A stretch of DNA of 64,000 bases, taken from NCBI RefSeq assembly GCF_030068615.1, contig NZ_JASJOC010000003.1:186001-250000 (forward strand). The letters run 5' to 3'. Each line of letters starts with the position of its first letter. Position 1 is the first letter of the stretch. This document shows, piece after piece, positions 42,806 to 52,085 of this stretch. The notes below the pieces were generated by a model. It saw nothing but the letters and a program-made list of their open reading frames with translations, did no database searches and was not told the origin of the DNA. A program made the position numbers and the translations under genes. The stretch is from Halostagnicola sp. A-GB9-2. GTDB lineage: Archaea; Halobacteriota; Halobacteria; Halobacteriales; Natrialbaceae.

Positions 42806-43291
42806 CTACCCCTCGAGGTTCTCCCCCTGATAACTCCCGTCGTAGAAGTCCTCGTGATCGGCCTCGACCAGAACGAGCTGGGCGATCCGGGCACCGCGCT
42901 GGATTTCGATATCGTGGTGGACCTGCAGCAGTCCCTCGCCACGACCCTCGTAGCCGGCATCCCAGACAGCCGTGTTGAGCATACAGGAGTTGCGCATGAG
43001 CGAGGAGCGCGGGTAGACGAACCCGATATGGCCCTCCGGAATCTCGATCTGTTCGCCGTAGCGAGCCACGTAGGCCCCCTCCGGGAGGTAATACGTCTGG
43101 GGCATCTTCTCCTCGAGTTCCTCGAGGGGTCGGGCGACGCGCTCGCCGACGGACTTTCCATCTTTCGTGATACGGCCTGGCTCGAGTTGCTCGAAGACGA
43201 TCTCGAGGGTGAGATCGACACCGTTAGGTTGAATCTGCTCGTCAGTCGCCGGCGAAACGTAGTCGGCGACGAAGGCACCGGAACGGAACAT
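42806..43291 (-). CDS. dut: Deoxyuridine triphosphate nucleotidohydrolase (dCTP deaminase-like fold)
   Basis: The enzyme converts dUTP to dUMP and keeps uracil out of DNA. The 161-residue protein starts MFRSGAFVADYVSPATDEQI, as in haloarchaeal Dut proteins. It has PNGVDLTL (motif 1-like), FVYPRSSLMRNSC (motif 2), DAGYEGRGEGLLQVHH (motif 3) and GARIAQLVLVEAD (motif 4). It aligns with the dCTP deaminase/dUTPase trimer family. The longer open frame to 43357 is rejected because the family start is at this ATG. Confidence 0.93.
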   Translation of the reverse strand: MFRSGAFVADYVSPATDEQIQPNGVDLTLEIVFEQLEPGRITKDGKSVGERVARPLEELEEKMPQTYYLPEGAYVARYGEQIEIPEGHIGFVYPRSSLMRNSCMLNTAVWDAGYEGRGEGLLQVHHDIEIQRGARIAQLVLVEADHEDFYDGSYQGENLEG

Positions 43292-43559
43292 ATCCTCGAA
43301 AACGGATCGGAACCGGGAAAAACGTATCGCGTTCCGTCCGATTCGCGGTGGTGTCACATTCTCACGGTACTACTGGACCCGTTCTCCTGATATTGGTATG
43401 TTCACTATTCGCGTAGGCCTGCTGATTTCGAGTGTGTACATCCGTGTACTTCCGGCGCAACATTTGCTCCATTGATACCGATTTTTCAGGAACTAGCATG
43501 GTCGACCCGGACGGAAACACGCTGGATTTATCAGGACGGAAAGCCGAGATTCGGACGCT

Positions 43560-45530
43560 ATGGGACAGACTCTCACCGAAAAGATTCTCGAGGATCACCT
43601 CGTCGAGGGCGAACTCGAAACTGGCGAGGAGATCGGCATCGAGATCGATCAGGTACTTACACAGGACACGACCGGTACGATGGTCTGGCTGCAGTTCGAA
43701 GCGATGGGACTGGACGAAGTCCAGACCGAAATCGCCGCCCAGTACTGCGACCACCAGACGTACCAGTTCGACTTTAAGAATACGGACGATCACCGCTTCC
43801 TGCGTTCTGCGGCCGGTACATTCGGCGCTCATTTCTCCCGACCCGGAAACGGTATCTGTCACAACGTTCACCGCGAGAACTTTGCAGCGCCCGGCAAGAC
43901 GCTGCTCGGTTCCGACAGCCACACCCCGACGCCCGGCGGGCTCGGCCAGCTCGCGATCGGCGCGGGTGGAATCGACATCACCGTCGCGATGGGCGGTGCA
44001 CCATACTACGTCGAGATGCCCGAAGTCGTCAACGTTCGCCTCGAAGGCGAGCTTCCAGAGTGGGCGACCGCAAAGGACGTCATCCTCGAGATGCTCCGTC
44101 GTCTCACCGTCAAAGGCGGCGTCGGCAAGATTCTCGAGTACACCGGCCCTGGCGTCGAGACGCTCACCGCCCCAGAGCGGATGACGATCACCAACATGGG
44201 AACGGAACTCGGCGCGACGACGTCGATCTTCCCAACCGACCACCAGACCGAGGACTACCTCGAACGGCTCGACCGCGAAGAGGAGTACGTCGAGCTTCAG
44301 CCCGACGACGACGCCGAGTACGACGACGAGATCGTCGTCGATCTTTCGGACCTCGAGCCGCTGGTCGCCCAGCCCTCGATGCCCGACAAGGTCGTCCCCG
44401 TCAGCGAAGTCACGGGTCAGGACGTCGAACAGGTTATCGTCGGCTCTTGTACCAACGGTGGCTACGAGGACATCCTCCCCGTCGCCAAGATGCTCGAAGG
44501 CCGCGAGGTCTCGATGGAAACCGAAACGATCGTCGCACCCGGTTCCAAGCAGGCCTCAGAGATGCTCGCCCGTCAGGGCTGGGTTGCCGAGATGATGGCC
44601 GCCGGCGTCAACTTCTCCGAGGCGACCTGTGGTGCCTGTATCGGGATCGGCCACGTGCCGGCCTCCGATTCGGTCTCCATGCGAACCTTCAACCGCAACT
44701 TCGAGGGTCGCTCCGGTATCGAAGACGACAACGTCTTCCTCTGCTCACCGGAAGTCGCCGCCGCCGCCGCGATCGCCGGCGAAATCGTCGACCCACGGGA
44801 CCTCGAGGACGAACTCGACGATCTCGAGGCACCGGGCGTCGAACTCCCCGACGAGTACGACGGCTCCAAGACCGACCTCATCGCACCCGACGAGGCGGTC
44901 GACGACGAACTCATCAAAGGACCGAACATCGGCGACGTCCCGATCCGAGACCAGCTCGGCTCGGACGTCTCCGGCGAAGCGCTCCTGAAGATGGAAGACA
45001 ACATCACGACCGACCACATCATCCCTGCGACGCAGGATATCCTGATGTACCGGTCGAACGTGCCGAAGCTCTCGGAGTTCACGCTCTCGCGTGTCGACGA
45101 GACCTTCGCGGAACGCGCACTCGACGCCGACGGCGGCTTCCTCGTCGCCGGCGAGAACTACGGACAGGGATCCTCGCGAGAACACGCGGCACTCTGTCCG
45201 ATGTACCTCGGCATCGAGGGCGTCCTCGCACAGAGCTTCGCACGGATCCACCGCGCGAACCTCTTTAACTTCGGTATCGTCCCGCTGACGATCGACGAGG
45301 AAACCTACGAGAACATCGATCAGGGCGACGATATCGAAGTCGTCGACGATGTCTACGACGCAGTCGCGAACGGACAGGAGGAGTTCACCGTCCGCGTCAA
45401 CGGCGATTACGAAGTCACGGCGACGCTCGACGCCTCCCAGCGCGAACGCGACATTCTCGCAGCCGGTGGCAAGCTCTCCTGGACGAAAGAACAGGCAGAG
45501 GGAACCGGCGCCGCGCCCGCTGACGACTGA
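43560..45530 (+). CDS. acnA: Aconitate hydratase
   Basis: The 656-residue TCA-cycle enzyme interconverts citrate and isocitrate. It has GSDSHTPTPGGLGQLAIGAGG, the [4Fe-4S] ligands in GSCTNGG and TCGACIGIGH, and the swivel domain signature GENYGQGSSREHAAL near the C-terminus. A single polypeptide contains both the large and swivelling domains. The 268-base gap before it has no convincing gene. T-rich sequence after the stop may terminate transcription. Confidence 0.96.
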   Translation: MGQTLTEKILEDHLVEGELETGEEIGIEIDQVLTQDTTGTMVWLQFEAMGLDEVQTEIAAQYCDHQTYQFDFKNTDDHRFLRSAAGTFGAHFSRPGNGICHNVHRENFAAPGKTLLGSDSHTPTPGGLGQLAIGAGGIDITVAMGGAPYYVEMPEVVNVRLEGELPEWATAKDVILEMLRRLTVKGGVGKILEYTGPGVETLTAPERMTITNMGTELGATTSIFPTDHQTEDYLERLDREEEYVELQPDDDAEYDDEIVVDLSDLEPLVAQPSMPDKVVPVSEVTGQDVEQVIVGSCTNGGYEDILPVAKMLEGREVSMETETIVAPGSKQASEMLARQGWVAEMMAAGVNFSEATCGACIGIGHVPASDSVSMRTFNRNFEGRSGIEDDNVFLCSPEVAAAAAIAGEIVDPRDLEDELDDLEAPGVELPDEYDGSKTDLIAPDEAVDDELIKGPNIGDVPIRDQLGSDVSGEALLKMEDNITTDHIIPATQDILMYRSNVPKLSEFTLSRVDETFAERALDADGGFLVAGENYGQGSSREHAALCPMYLGIEGVLAQSFARIHRANLFNFGIVPLTIDEETYENIDQGDDIEVVDDVYDAVANGQEEFTVRVNGDYEVTATLDASQRERDILAAGGKLSWTKEQAEGTGAAPADD

Positions 45531-45561
45531 TCGGAACCGACTCGAGGTTCCGAGCCCGTGG

Positions 45562-45590
45562 TTTTGCGGTTTTCTCTTCCTTTTTTGTTG
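45562..45590 (+). terminator. T-rich region downstream of aconitase
   Basis: Runs TTTTGCGG, TTTTCTCTTCC and TTTTTTGTTG follow the stop codon within 60 bases. This is the usual appearance of an archaeal U-tract terminator, here at the end of the acnA transcript. Confidence 0.45.
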
Positions 45591-45718
45591 TCGAACGCTG
45601 TCCCGCAGTCGCTCATCGGTGTCGACGGGCTTTGCGTTCGTTAAGCCGTTGTCCGTATCTACGGCTGATCCAACGCCAGAGAAGATATACGACGTAGAGC
45701 ACTACTTCCGGTAACCGA

Positions 45719-46639
45719 ATGCCTGGATACGAAAACGCAGGTTACCGGCGACTGTTTGAGGACGAGGGACTCTCGTTCGGGCTGAGCTTTCCGCTCACGG
45801 ACTCGAGCCGCTCGAGGCCGAACGTCGCCGAAGAGATGCGCCTCGCCCGCCGAGCCGAGTCGCTGGGCTTCGACGCGCTCTGGTGTCGCGACGTGCCGAC
45901 GTACTGGCCGAAATTCGGCGACGCCGGACAGACGTTCGATCCGTGGACCTGGCTCTCACACATCGCCGCCCACACCGACGAAATCGCCCTGGGAACGGCC
46001 AGTATCGTCCTCTCACTTCGCCATCCGCTCCACGTCGCCAAGGCGGCGGCGAGTATCGATCGGCTCTCGGACGGCCGACTCGTCCTCGGCGTCGCGACCG
46101 GTGACAGGGATCCGGAGTTTCCCGCTTTCGACGTCGACCCCTCGAGTCGCGGTGCCCTTTTTCGGGACGCCGTCAAGATTCTCCGAACTGTCTGGTCCGA
46201 GCCGGCACCCGAACTCGAGAGCCGGTGGGGAACGCTTTCGGGCGAACTCGAACTCGTCCCGAAGCCGACCACCGAGACGCTTCCGTTGCTCCCGACGGGT
46301 CACGCTCGCCAGGATCTCGAGTGGATCGCGGAGAACGGCGACGGCTGGCTGTTCTATCATCTCCCGGAGTCGACCCTCGAGAGCTTTCTTACCGATTGGC
46401 GCGAGCAGGCGGGCGAGAAGCCGTTCTCCATGGCGATGGGCGTCGAATTTGCCGGTGAATCGGGTGCCGAACCCACGCCGATCCATCAGGGAATGTGCGC
46501 CGAGCCCGAGTGGTTCCGTGAGTACTTTCGGGATCTCGAGCGAATGGGCGTCGATCACGTTATCGTCGGACTCGGCGGCGAGGATCGAGAGCGGGCGCTC
46601 GAGACGTTCGAAGCGGAGATTCTCACAGAGTTGTCGTAA
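45719..46639 (+). CDS. LLM-class (luciferase-like) flavin/F420 oxidoreductase
   Basis: The 306-residue protein shows the TIM-barrel pattern of bacterial luciferase-like monooxygenases: LARRAESLGFDALWCRDVPTY, LGTASIVLSLRHPLHVAKAAASIDRLSDGRLVLGVATG, and a C-terminal segment with EWFREYFRDLERMGVDHVIVGLGG. Members use FMN or F420. The substrate is not evident from neighbours. Confidence 0.9.
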   Translation: MPGYENAGYRRLFEDEGLSFGLSFPLTDSSRSRPNVAEEMRLARRAESLGFDALWCRDVPTYWPKFGDAGQTFDPWTWLSHIAAHTDEIALGTASIVLSLRHPLHVAKAAASIDRLSDGRLVLGVATGDRDPEFPAFDVDPSSRGALFRDAVKILRTVWSEPAPELESRWGTLSGELELVPKPTTETLPLLPTGHARQDLEWIAENGDGWLFYHLPESTLESFLTDWREQAGEKPFSMAMGVEFAGESGAEPTPIHQGMCAEPEWFREYFRDLERMGVDHVIVGLGGEDRERALETFEAEILTELS

Positions 46640-46675
46640 CGAGCGCGTTCTCTATCCGCCGGTTCTTCGCCCAAA

Positions 46676-46939
46676 TCAGTCTCTCTCGACCGACTCCTCG
46701 TGCTCGGGATCGGGCTCGCTCGTGACCGAGCCGGCGACGCGTTTGGCGACCGCGGAGGGAACGTCGGAGGGCATCGTGAGCCGACGCTGGATGAGAACCA
46801 ACCCAGCCGAGAGAACGAGTAACGTCCCGCCGACGAACGGGTCACCCCGAACGAAGAGGAACTCGAGTCCCGCGAGGGCGGCGGGAATCGCGAGGATGAG
46901 CACGCCCGCGAGCTTGAACGTGTCGATGATGCCGGCCAT
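46676..46939 (-). CDS. Small haloarchaeal membrane protein
   Basis: The 87-residue product has two hydrophobic helices (FKLAGVLILAIPAALAGLEFL and DPFVGGTLLVLSAGLVLI) and a charged C-terminal tail. The sequence pattern is that of a small conserved haloarchaeal family, but I know no function. It lies between convergent and divergent genes alone. Confidence 0.75.
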   Translation of the reverse strand: MAGIIDTFKLAGVLILAIPAALAGLEFLFVRGDPFVGGTLLVLSAGLVLIQRRLTMPSDVPSAVAKRVAGSVTSEPDPEHEESVERD

Positions 46940-47038
46940 TGGGTCGGGCTACGAACGACAGCCCCAAAAAGACGCCGACGTCGGTCAACCCGGAACGGCT
47001 TTGGCTCGTCGCCTGCCATCTTCGGGCGAGAGTAGATC

Positions 47039-47641
47039 ATGTTCACGGGAATCGTCGAGGAGACCGGCGAAATCGTCTCGCGCGAGCAGACCGAGGACGG
47101 GCTTCGGTTCCGAATCGCGGCCGATACGGTTGCTACGGGGCTCGAGCACGGCCAGAGCATCAGCGTCAGCGGGGCCTGTCTCACGGTCGAACGCTTCGAG
47201 GACAGGTCGTGGTTCGAAGTCTTTCTGGCGAGCGAGACGGTTGACCGCACCTATCTCAGCGAACTTGATGAGGGCGATGTCGTTAACCTCGAGCGGGCGA
47301 TGCCCGCCGACGGACGTTTCGACGGCCACGTCGTGCAGGGTCACGTCGACGCCGTGGCGACTGTCGAGGCCGTCGAATCCGTCGGCGAGGACTGGTACTT
47401 CGAGTTCGCCCTCCCCGAGGGCTACGACCGCTACGTCGTCGAGAAGGGGTCGATCACCCTCGACGGAATCAGCCTCACGGTCGCAGAGCTAACCGAAGAC
47501 GGGAACGTGACGGTCGCGATTATCCCGACGACGTACGATCAGACCGCCCTCTCCGAGAAATCGTCCGGCGATCCGGTCCACCTCGAGGTCGACGTCCTCG
47601 CGAAGTACGTCGAACGGTTGCTCGAGTCACACCTCGGGTAG
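47039..47641 (+). CDS. ribE: Riboflavin synthase, bacterial (RibE) type
   Basis: The enzyme dismutates two lumazines to riboflavin. The 200-residue protein has two tandem lumazine-binding barrels. The first starts MFTGIVEETGEIVS and includes SISVSGACLTVE. The second starts HVVQGHVDAVATVEAV and includes SITLDGISLTVAEL. This is the bacterial-type trimeric enzyme rather than the pentameric archaeal type related to lumazine synthase. Confidence 0.96.
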   Translation: MFTGIVEETGEIVSREQTEDGLRFRIAADTVATGLEHGQSISVSGACLTVERFEDRSWFEVFLASETVDRTYLSELDEGDVVNLERAMPADGRFDGHVVQGHVDAVATVEAVESVGEDWYFEFALPEGYDRYVVEKGSITLDGISLTVAELTEDGNVTVAIIPTTYDQTALSEKSSGDPVHLEVDVLAKYVERLLESHLG

Positions 47642-47747
47642 GGGCGCGGGAAACGGAACTACCGTCGTCGGATGGACAAACTGGCAAACTGGTAGGTAAC
47701 CGTCGTCGTCAAAAAGCTATTCCAGTGGCGATACCGGAGAGCAGTGT

Positions 47748-48383
47748 ATGCACGTACTCGTTGCGGGAGCCCACGGACAGGTCGGACAGCACGTCACGAG
47801 CATCTTAGCCGAAAGCGATCACGACGTGCGAGGCATGATCAGAAGCGAGGATCAGATCGAAGCGATCGAGGAACTCGGCGCTGAGCCCGTTGTTGCGGAC
47901 CTGACGGAGGAGGTTTCCCACGCCGTGGAGGGCTGTGACGCCGTCGTGTTCGCCGCCGGATCCGGCGGCGACGCCGTCTGGGACGTCGACCGCGACGGCG
48001 CGATAACCCTCATGGAAGCCGCCGAGGATCAGGGTGTCGAGCGGTTTGTCATGCTCAGTTCCATTAGCGCTGACACGCCGGAGGAGGCCCCCGAGGCGCT
48101 CCGAGACTATCTAAACGCGAAGGCTGAAGCCGACGAGCGGCTCCGAGAGAGCGACCTGACGTACACCATCGTTCGCCCCGGTGAACTCACCAACGAGAAC
48201 GGAACCGGTCGTATTCGGACGAGTACCGAACTCGAGCGGACTGACGGGGACGTTCCGCGGGAAGACGTGGCCCAGACGTTGGTCACCGCACTCACCGCAG
48301 AACGCACCAAGGGCCGTACCTTCGAGGTGCTCTCCGGAGACGACACAATCGAAGCGGCGTTGGAGGACCCGCTCGAGTCATAA
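47748..48383 (+). CDS. NAD(P)-binding SDR-a5-type protein
   Basis: The 211-residue protein starts MHVLVAGAHGQVGQHVTSIL (GxxGxxG). It includes VVADLTEEVSHAVEGCDAVVFAAGSGG, FVMLSSISAD, and a YLNAKAEADERLRESDLTYTIVRPG segment (tyrosine/lysine of atypical SDRs), ending with the typical FEVLSGDDTIEAAL. It is similar to YwnB-type or sugar-epimerase-like proteins. Substrate is unknown. The neighbouring proteins give no pathway. Confidence 0.9.
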   Translation: MHVLVAGAHGQVGQHVTSILAESDHDVRGMIRSEDQIEAIEELGAEPVVADLTEEVSHAVEGCDAVVFAAGSGGDAVWDVDRDGAITLMEAAEDQGVERFVMLSSISADTPEEAPEALRDYLNAKAEADERLRESDLTYTIVRPGELTNENGTGRIRTSTELERTDGDVPREDVAQTLVTALTAERTKGRTFEVLSGDDTIEAALEDPLES

Positions 48384-48406
48384 CGGAATCGATAGAACAG
48401 CACTCG

Positions 48407-49423
48407 CTATCGCTGAGCCGGTTCGAACTCCGTCCGTTCCGGCGTGAGGTCCCGATCGGCGATGTCTTCTCGAACGTCACGGTACGTCCGCCGGTAATGG
48501 GCGATTTTTCGGTAGAGGTAGTAGCCGAAGATGGCGTTGAACGCGACGACGAAGCCGACGAAGGCGGCGTCGGGCCCGATTGCCAACAACTCGGCGGCTA
48601 TCGCCGGAACGAACTGTACGGTGGAGTTGTACAATCCGTGGACGAACGCGGCGACCAGCAGTCCTTTGACGACTAGCGGACCCGCGTTCTGCGGATTGAA
48701 CTTCGCCAACCCGAGGTAAAATCCCGCGATGGCGGAGTAGATAACGTGGCCGGGACCGGCCAGCGCTCGAGTCGTCGCGATTTCGGTTGCGGCGACGAAC
48801 AGTCCGGTCCCCGACTCGAGGTCGGTCAGGTAGCCCCCGATGTAGATCGCGTTCTCGATGGAGGCAAAGCCAAGTCCCGCGACGGCACCGTACACCGCGC
48901 CGTCGATCACCGCGTCGAAACTGTTGCTTCGGTAGGCGTAGACGCGAACGGCGAGTAGTTTGACGGCTTCCTCGACGGGCCCGACGATCAGGAAGAAAAA
49001 GAGAAGACTGCCGAGGACGGTCGCCCTATTGATGAACTCGCCGCCGACTGTGTTGATAACCGCGGCGAAGGGTGCAAACAGGATCACCAGCACGAACGTC
49101 GCGACGAGCAGACCGAGGGGCTCTCTCGTCGTGATATCCGCGTACCAGATGTACGCCGCGAGCAACGCGGCGGGGACGACCGACAGCAGGAAGAAGACGC
49201 TCACAAGCGGTTGCTCGGCGACGATGATGGCTGGAGACAACAGGATTGACGCCGTGATCGCCAGCGCGACCAGTAAGACGATGGCGGGAAATCCGTAGCT
49301 GAGTGCGGTGTAGACGCCGTAGGCGAACCGGTCGAGCAACGAGCGCGGCTCCCAGGTTGATACCTCCTGTAAATCCCTCGAGTCGTCTGCGGCCCGTTCG
49401 ATCGGATCGCGTCGCCGTGGCAT
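48407..49423 (-). CDS. PrsW-family intramembrane metalloprotease
   Basis: The 338-residue membrane protein has about nine helices and the PrsW motifs: GPVEEAVKLLAVR (EExxK), GLGFASIENAIYI (ExxxY), PGHVIYSAIAGFYLG (H) and AAFVHGLYN (H). These acidic and histidine residues place it with the CAAX-protease/PrsW superfamily, which cleaves membrane substrates such as anti-sigma factors in bacteria. The target here is unknown. ATG 49423 is preferred over an in-frame TTG at 49432. Confidence 0.9.
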   Translation of the reverse strand: MPRRRDPIERAADDSRDLQEVSTWEPRSLLDRFAYGVYTALSYGFPAIVLLVALAITASILLSPAIIVAEQPLVSVFFLLSVVPAALLAAYIWYADITTREPLGLLVATFVLVILFAPFAAVINTVGGEFINRATVLGSLLFFFLIVGPVEEAVKLLAVRVYAYRSNSFDAVIDGAVYGAVAGLGFASIENAIYIGGYLTDLESGTGLFVAATEIATTRALAGPGHVIYSAIAGFYLGLAKFNPQNAGPLVVKGLLVAAFVHGLYNSTVQFVPAIAAELLAIGPDAAFVGFVVAFNAIFGYYLYRKIAHYRRTYRDVREDIADRDLTPERTEFEPAQR

Positions 49424-49509
49424 ATCACGCAAATCACCGCCCGTTCGGAAAGACGTTTCCGCTCAGTGAACACGGAATCCACAAAGGCCTCCCCTTCGTA
49501 CGGGGTCGT

Positions 49510-49887
49510 ATGCACTTCGATCAGCGAACCCAACGCGCGCTTCGGGACGTCGGCCTCGAGACCGAGGATCTCCGCGAGGCGTCGACGGCCGTCGTCGAGG
49601 CCGTCGAGGACGACGCCCACGCGCTCGAGGCGTTTTTCGACGAGCACGAAACGGTCTACTCCGATATGGACATGGCCCACTCGAGCGAGGAGCACCCTGA
49701 ACACGCCGTCGAGTACCTGGATCTGATGACCCACGCCGACGAGATGCGCGGCTGGCTCCGATTCGACAGCTGGGGCGTCTACGTCGAGGGCGGGCGGATT
49801 CTCGAGGACGAACACGTCGAACTGACTCTCGGGCCGACGATCAACGGCCGGGTCAGATTCGCACCGGATCGCGACACCCTCCGATGA
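49510..49887 (+). CDS. Conserved haloarchaeal protein, function unknown
   Basis: The 125-residue protein starts MHFDQRTQRALRDVGLETEDLREAS. Its first half is helical with many acids and histidines (AHSSEEHPEHAVEYLDLMTHADEMRG). The second half is beta (WLRFDSWGVYVEGGRILEDE). It lies 49 bases before the FAU-1-like gene on the same strand, suggesting a shared transcript. No function is recognised; the longer open frame from 49303 overlaps a promoter area and is rejected. Confidence 0.75.
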   Translation: MHFDQRTQRALRDVGLETEDLREASTAVVEAVEDDAHALEAFFDEHETVYSDMDMAHSSEEHPEHAVEYLDLMTHADEMRGWLRFDSWGVYVEGGRILEDEHVELTLGPTINGRVRFAPDRDTLR

Positions 49888-49936
49888 GCGAGCGGAATAC
49901 GAGAACGGCCCAGAACGAAACGATGGAGGGCGAGGG

Positions 49937-51421
49937 ATGACGACGGCTCGCGTCCGCGGAATCTACACGACCGCCGTCACACATCTGCTCCGAGAGGCCG
50001 ACCTCGAGGTCGTGCAGGCCTCCGAACCGATTCGCGAGCGCTTCGATGACGAGTTCGAAGTCGCTCCCGCGGCCGTCACCGTCGACACCACTCGAGACAG
50101 GCAGGGCGTCGGGGTCTCCGGCCCGCCGGAGGCCGTCGAAACCATCGCGAACGAACTGGAGTCCGTCGCCATCGACGCCTTCCGCTGGGAGAGCGAGGTT
50201 TCCGACGGGGCCGTTTTCGACGCCGAAGTGCTCGAGGCATCGGGCGGAAGCGGCGCGGTCGTCGACCTCGGCGAGGGCCGCCGCGGCTATCTCAACTACG
50301 ACGACGCGGACGGCTACGTCGACTCGGGCGATCGGTATCGCGTGCAGGTTCGCGAGTCGACGCCGCCGTGGGTCGACGACCGGCCTCGCGTCGTTCCGAC
50401 GCTCGAAGTCCGGAGCGGCCTCTGTACGCTCTCTCAGGACCGAACCGGCGTCTCGGCCGCGCTTTCGGGCGAGCGCGCCAACGAACTCGTCGGCATGACG
50501 GACCTGCTTTCGACGGACGTTCCCGACGGCTGGGGACTCCGCTGGCACCACACGGCCGCCGACGCGGACCTCGAGGCGATGGGCGACGCGCTGGCGGCGA
50601 TCGCCGAGCGAGCCGCGGCGCTCGAGAGCGAACTCGCAGACGCTCCTTCGGAGCCGGACGAGCCGTCACAACTCGTCGCGACGGAGACCACGATTTGGCT
50701 CTGGTTCGGTCGCCGATCGCGGTTCGCGCTCGACGAAGCCCGACGCACGGTCGAGACGACGATGCCGGGTCATCACCGGACCAAGGCCGCAACCAGAGCG
50801 GCGAGTTCGGCCGTGGACTTTGCCGAAGCCGTCCGTGGCTCTCTCGCGGTCGATTCGAGTTCGGACTCGAACTCGGACTGGCATTCGTGGGCGGATCCGA
50901 GCCAAGGCGCGGACGGCGCGTTCCCCTTCGATGCCGTTGTCAAACAGTTCGGCCCCGACTCGGGCGACCGGATCGAGATCGGACACGGCAAACCAGACGG
51001 GCGGCTGATATCGCTCGGTTACGGCGACGTAACCGACTGGGAACCAGACGGGAAGCTCACGCTCGAGCGGAGCATGCGCGGGGGCGGCAGTTACGACGCG
51101 CTCGGTACCCCCAAGGAGGACGGCGACACGGCCGTCACGAAGTTCCGGGAGGGGCGCTGGTGGTACCCGACGACGTACAAAGCCGACGACGGCTCGACGA
51201 AGGGAACCTACGTCAACGTCTGTACGCCGGTCGAACTCTTCCCCGAGACGGTTCGGTACGTCGATCTCTACGTCGATGTCATTCGGACGCCCGACGGAGA
51301 AGTCGAAATCGTCGATGAAGCCGAACTCGAGGCGGCCGTCGCAGATGACATTGTTTCGACGGAGTTGGCGGAGAAGGCCCGAAGCGTCGCGGGAGCCGTC
51401 GAACGGGCGCTTTCGAAGTAG
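49937..51421 (+). CDS. RNase FAU-1-like RNA-binding protein (DUF402)
   Basis: The 494-residue protein has an S1-like segment early (SGAVVDLGEGRRGYLNYDDADGYV), as in RNase E/G-related proteins, and a C-terminal DUF402 domain (GGSYDALGTPKEDGD, WWYPTTYKADDGSTKGTYVN, FPETVRYVDLYVDVIRTPDG). This architecture matches FAU-1, an archaeal AU-rich-RNA-binding ribonuclease linked to 5S rRNA processing. It probably acts in RNA processing in the cytoplasm. Confidence 0.85.
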   Translation: MTTARVRGIYTTAVTHLLREADLEVVQASEPIRERFDDEFEVAPAAVTVDTTRDRQGVGVSGPPEAVETIANELESVAIDAFRWESEVSDGAVFDAEVLEASGGSGAVVDLGEGRRGYLNYDDADGYVDSGDRYRVQVRESTPPWVDDRPRVVPTLEVRSGLCTLSQDRTGVSAALSGERANELVGMTDLLSTDVPDGWGLRWHHTAADADLEAMGDALAAIAERAAALESELADAPSEPDEPSQLVATETTIWLWFGRRSRFALDEARRTVETTMPGHHRTKAATRAASSAVDFAEAVRGSLAVDSSSDSNSDWHSWADPSQGADGAFPFDAVVKQFGPDSGDRIEIGHGKPDGRLISLGYGDVTDWEPDGKLTLERSMRGGGSYDALGTPKEDGDTAVTKFREGRWWYPTTYKADDGSTKGTYVNVCTPVELFPETVRYVDLYVDVIRTPDGEVEIVDEAELEAAVADDIVSTELAEKARSVAGAVERALSK

Positions 51422-51451
51422 CGCAAGCGAGGCGTCGCTGTCGACTCGAGT

Positions 51452-51931
51452 TCAGTCCGAGGCCGCCGCGATATCGCCGGCGTGTTCGACCGGCTCGCCG
51501 GGGAGGTCGGACGTCGGGAGAAGGTGCGCGTAGTCGTCGAGATCGAGCGCGAACTCACGGTCCGTTGCCGGGTCAACCCAGTAGAGCTCGAACTCGGCAC
51601 CGTGTTCTCCGCCCCCGTCCGTCACCGTGTGCGTCCACGCGTCGCGCGGTTCGTGGACGGTCGCGTGAAAGAAGTGGCGCACGTAGCGCTTGGGCGGGGA
51701 CTCTCGTCGCGTCCAGACGTCGGTCGTGAGGTGGCGGGTCGCGCCGAGCGTTCCGAGTCCGCTCTCTTCCATGACTTCCCTGAACAGCGCCTCTCGAGGG
51801 GTTTCTTCCTGCTCGAGGGTTCCCTTCGGAATCTGTAGGCCGTCGTGTCCCGGTCCGTCGAACACCAGTAACTCGCCCGTGTCGCGCGTCACGTAGGCAC
51901 ACGCCTTCTGGACGTACGTGATCTCGGTCAT
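51452..51931 (-). CDS. Nudix hydrolase
   Basis: The 159-residue protein has the Nudix box GTLEQEETPREALFREVMEE plus SGL (G-x5-E-x7-REUxEExGU). The start is CAYVTRDTGELLVFDGPGHDGLQIPK. Its nucleotide substrate is unknown; it is distinct from the MTH1-like Nudix at 20443. ATG 51931 is chosen over GTG 51946. It is convergent with the FAU-1-like gene. Confidence 0.9.
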   Translation of the reverse strand: MTEITYVQKACAYVTRDTGELLVFDGPGHDGLQIPKGTLEQEETPREALFREVMEESGLGTLGATRHLTTDVWTRRESPPKRYVRHFFHATVHEPRDAWTHTVTDGGGEHGAEFELYWVDPATDREFALDLDDYAHLLPTSDLPGEPVEHAGDIAAASD

Positions 51932-52085
51932 GATATCAGGTGGCACAACGACCGGCGTGAAAAGCGTATCCTCAAGGGAATTAAGTGTGATTAAGGGGAT
52001 TCGGACGCGGAACCCATCAAAAATAGTGAGAGTTGCGATGATGGGGGCGCGATCTTGACGGTGGGCGAGGACGATGGGTCCCGAT

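Noticed and set aside
43432-44184. Open frame starting upstream of aconitase in another frame (MVDPDGNTLDL...)
   Set aside because: After about 30 codons it turns into an out-of-frame reading of aconitase; the aconitase frame is unambiguous.
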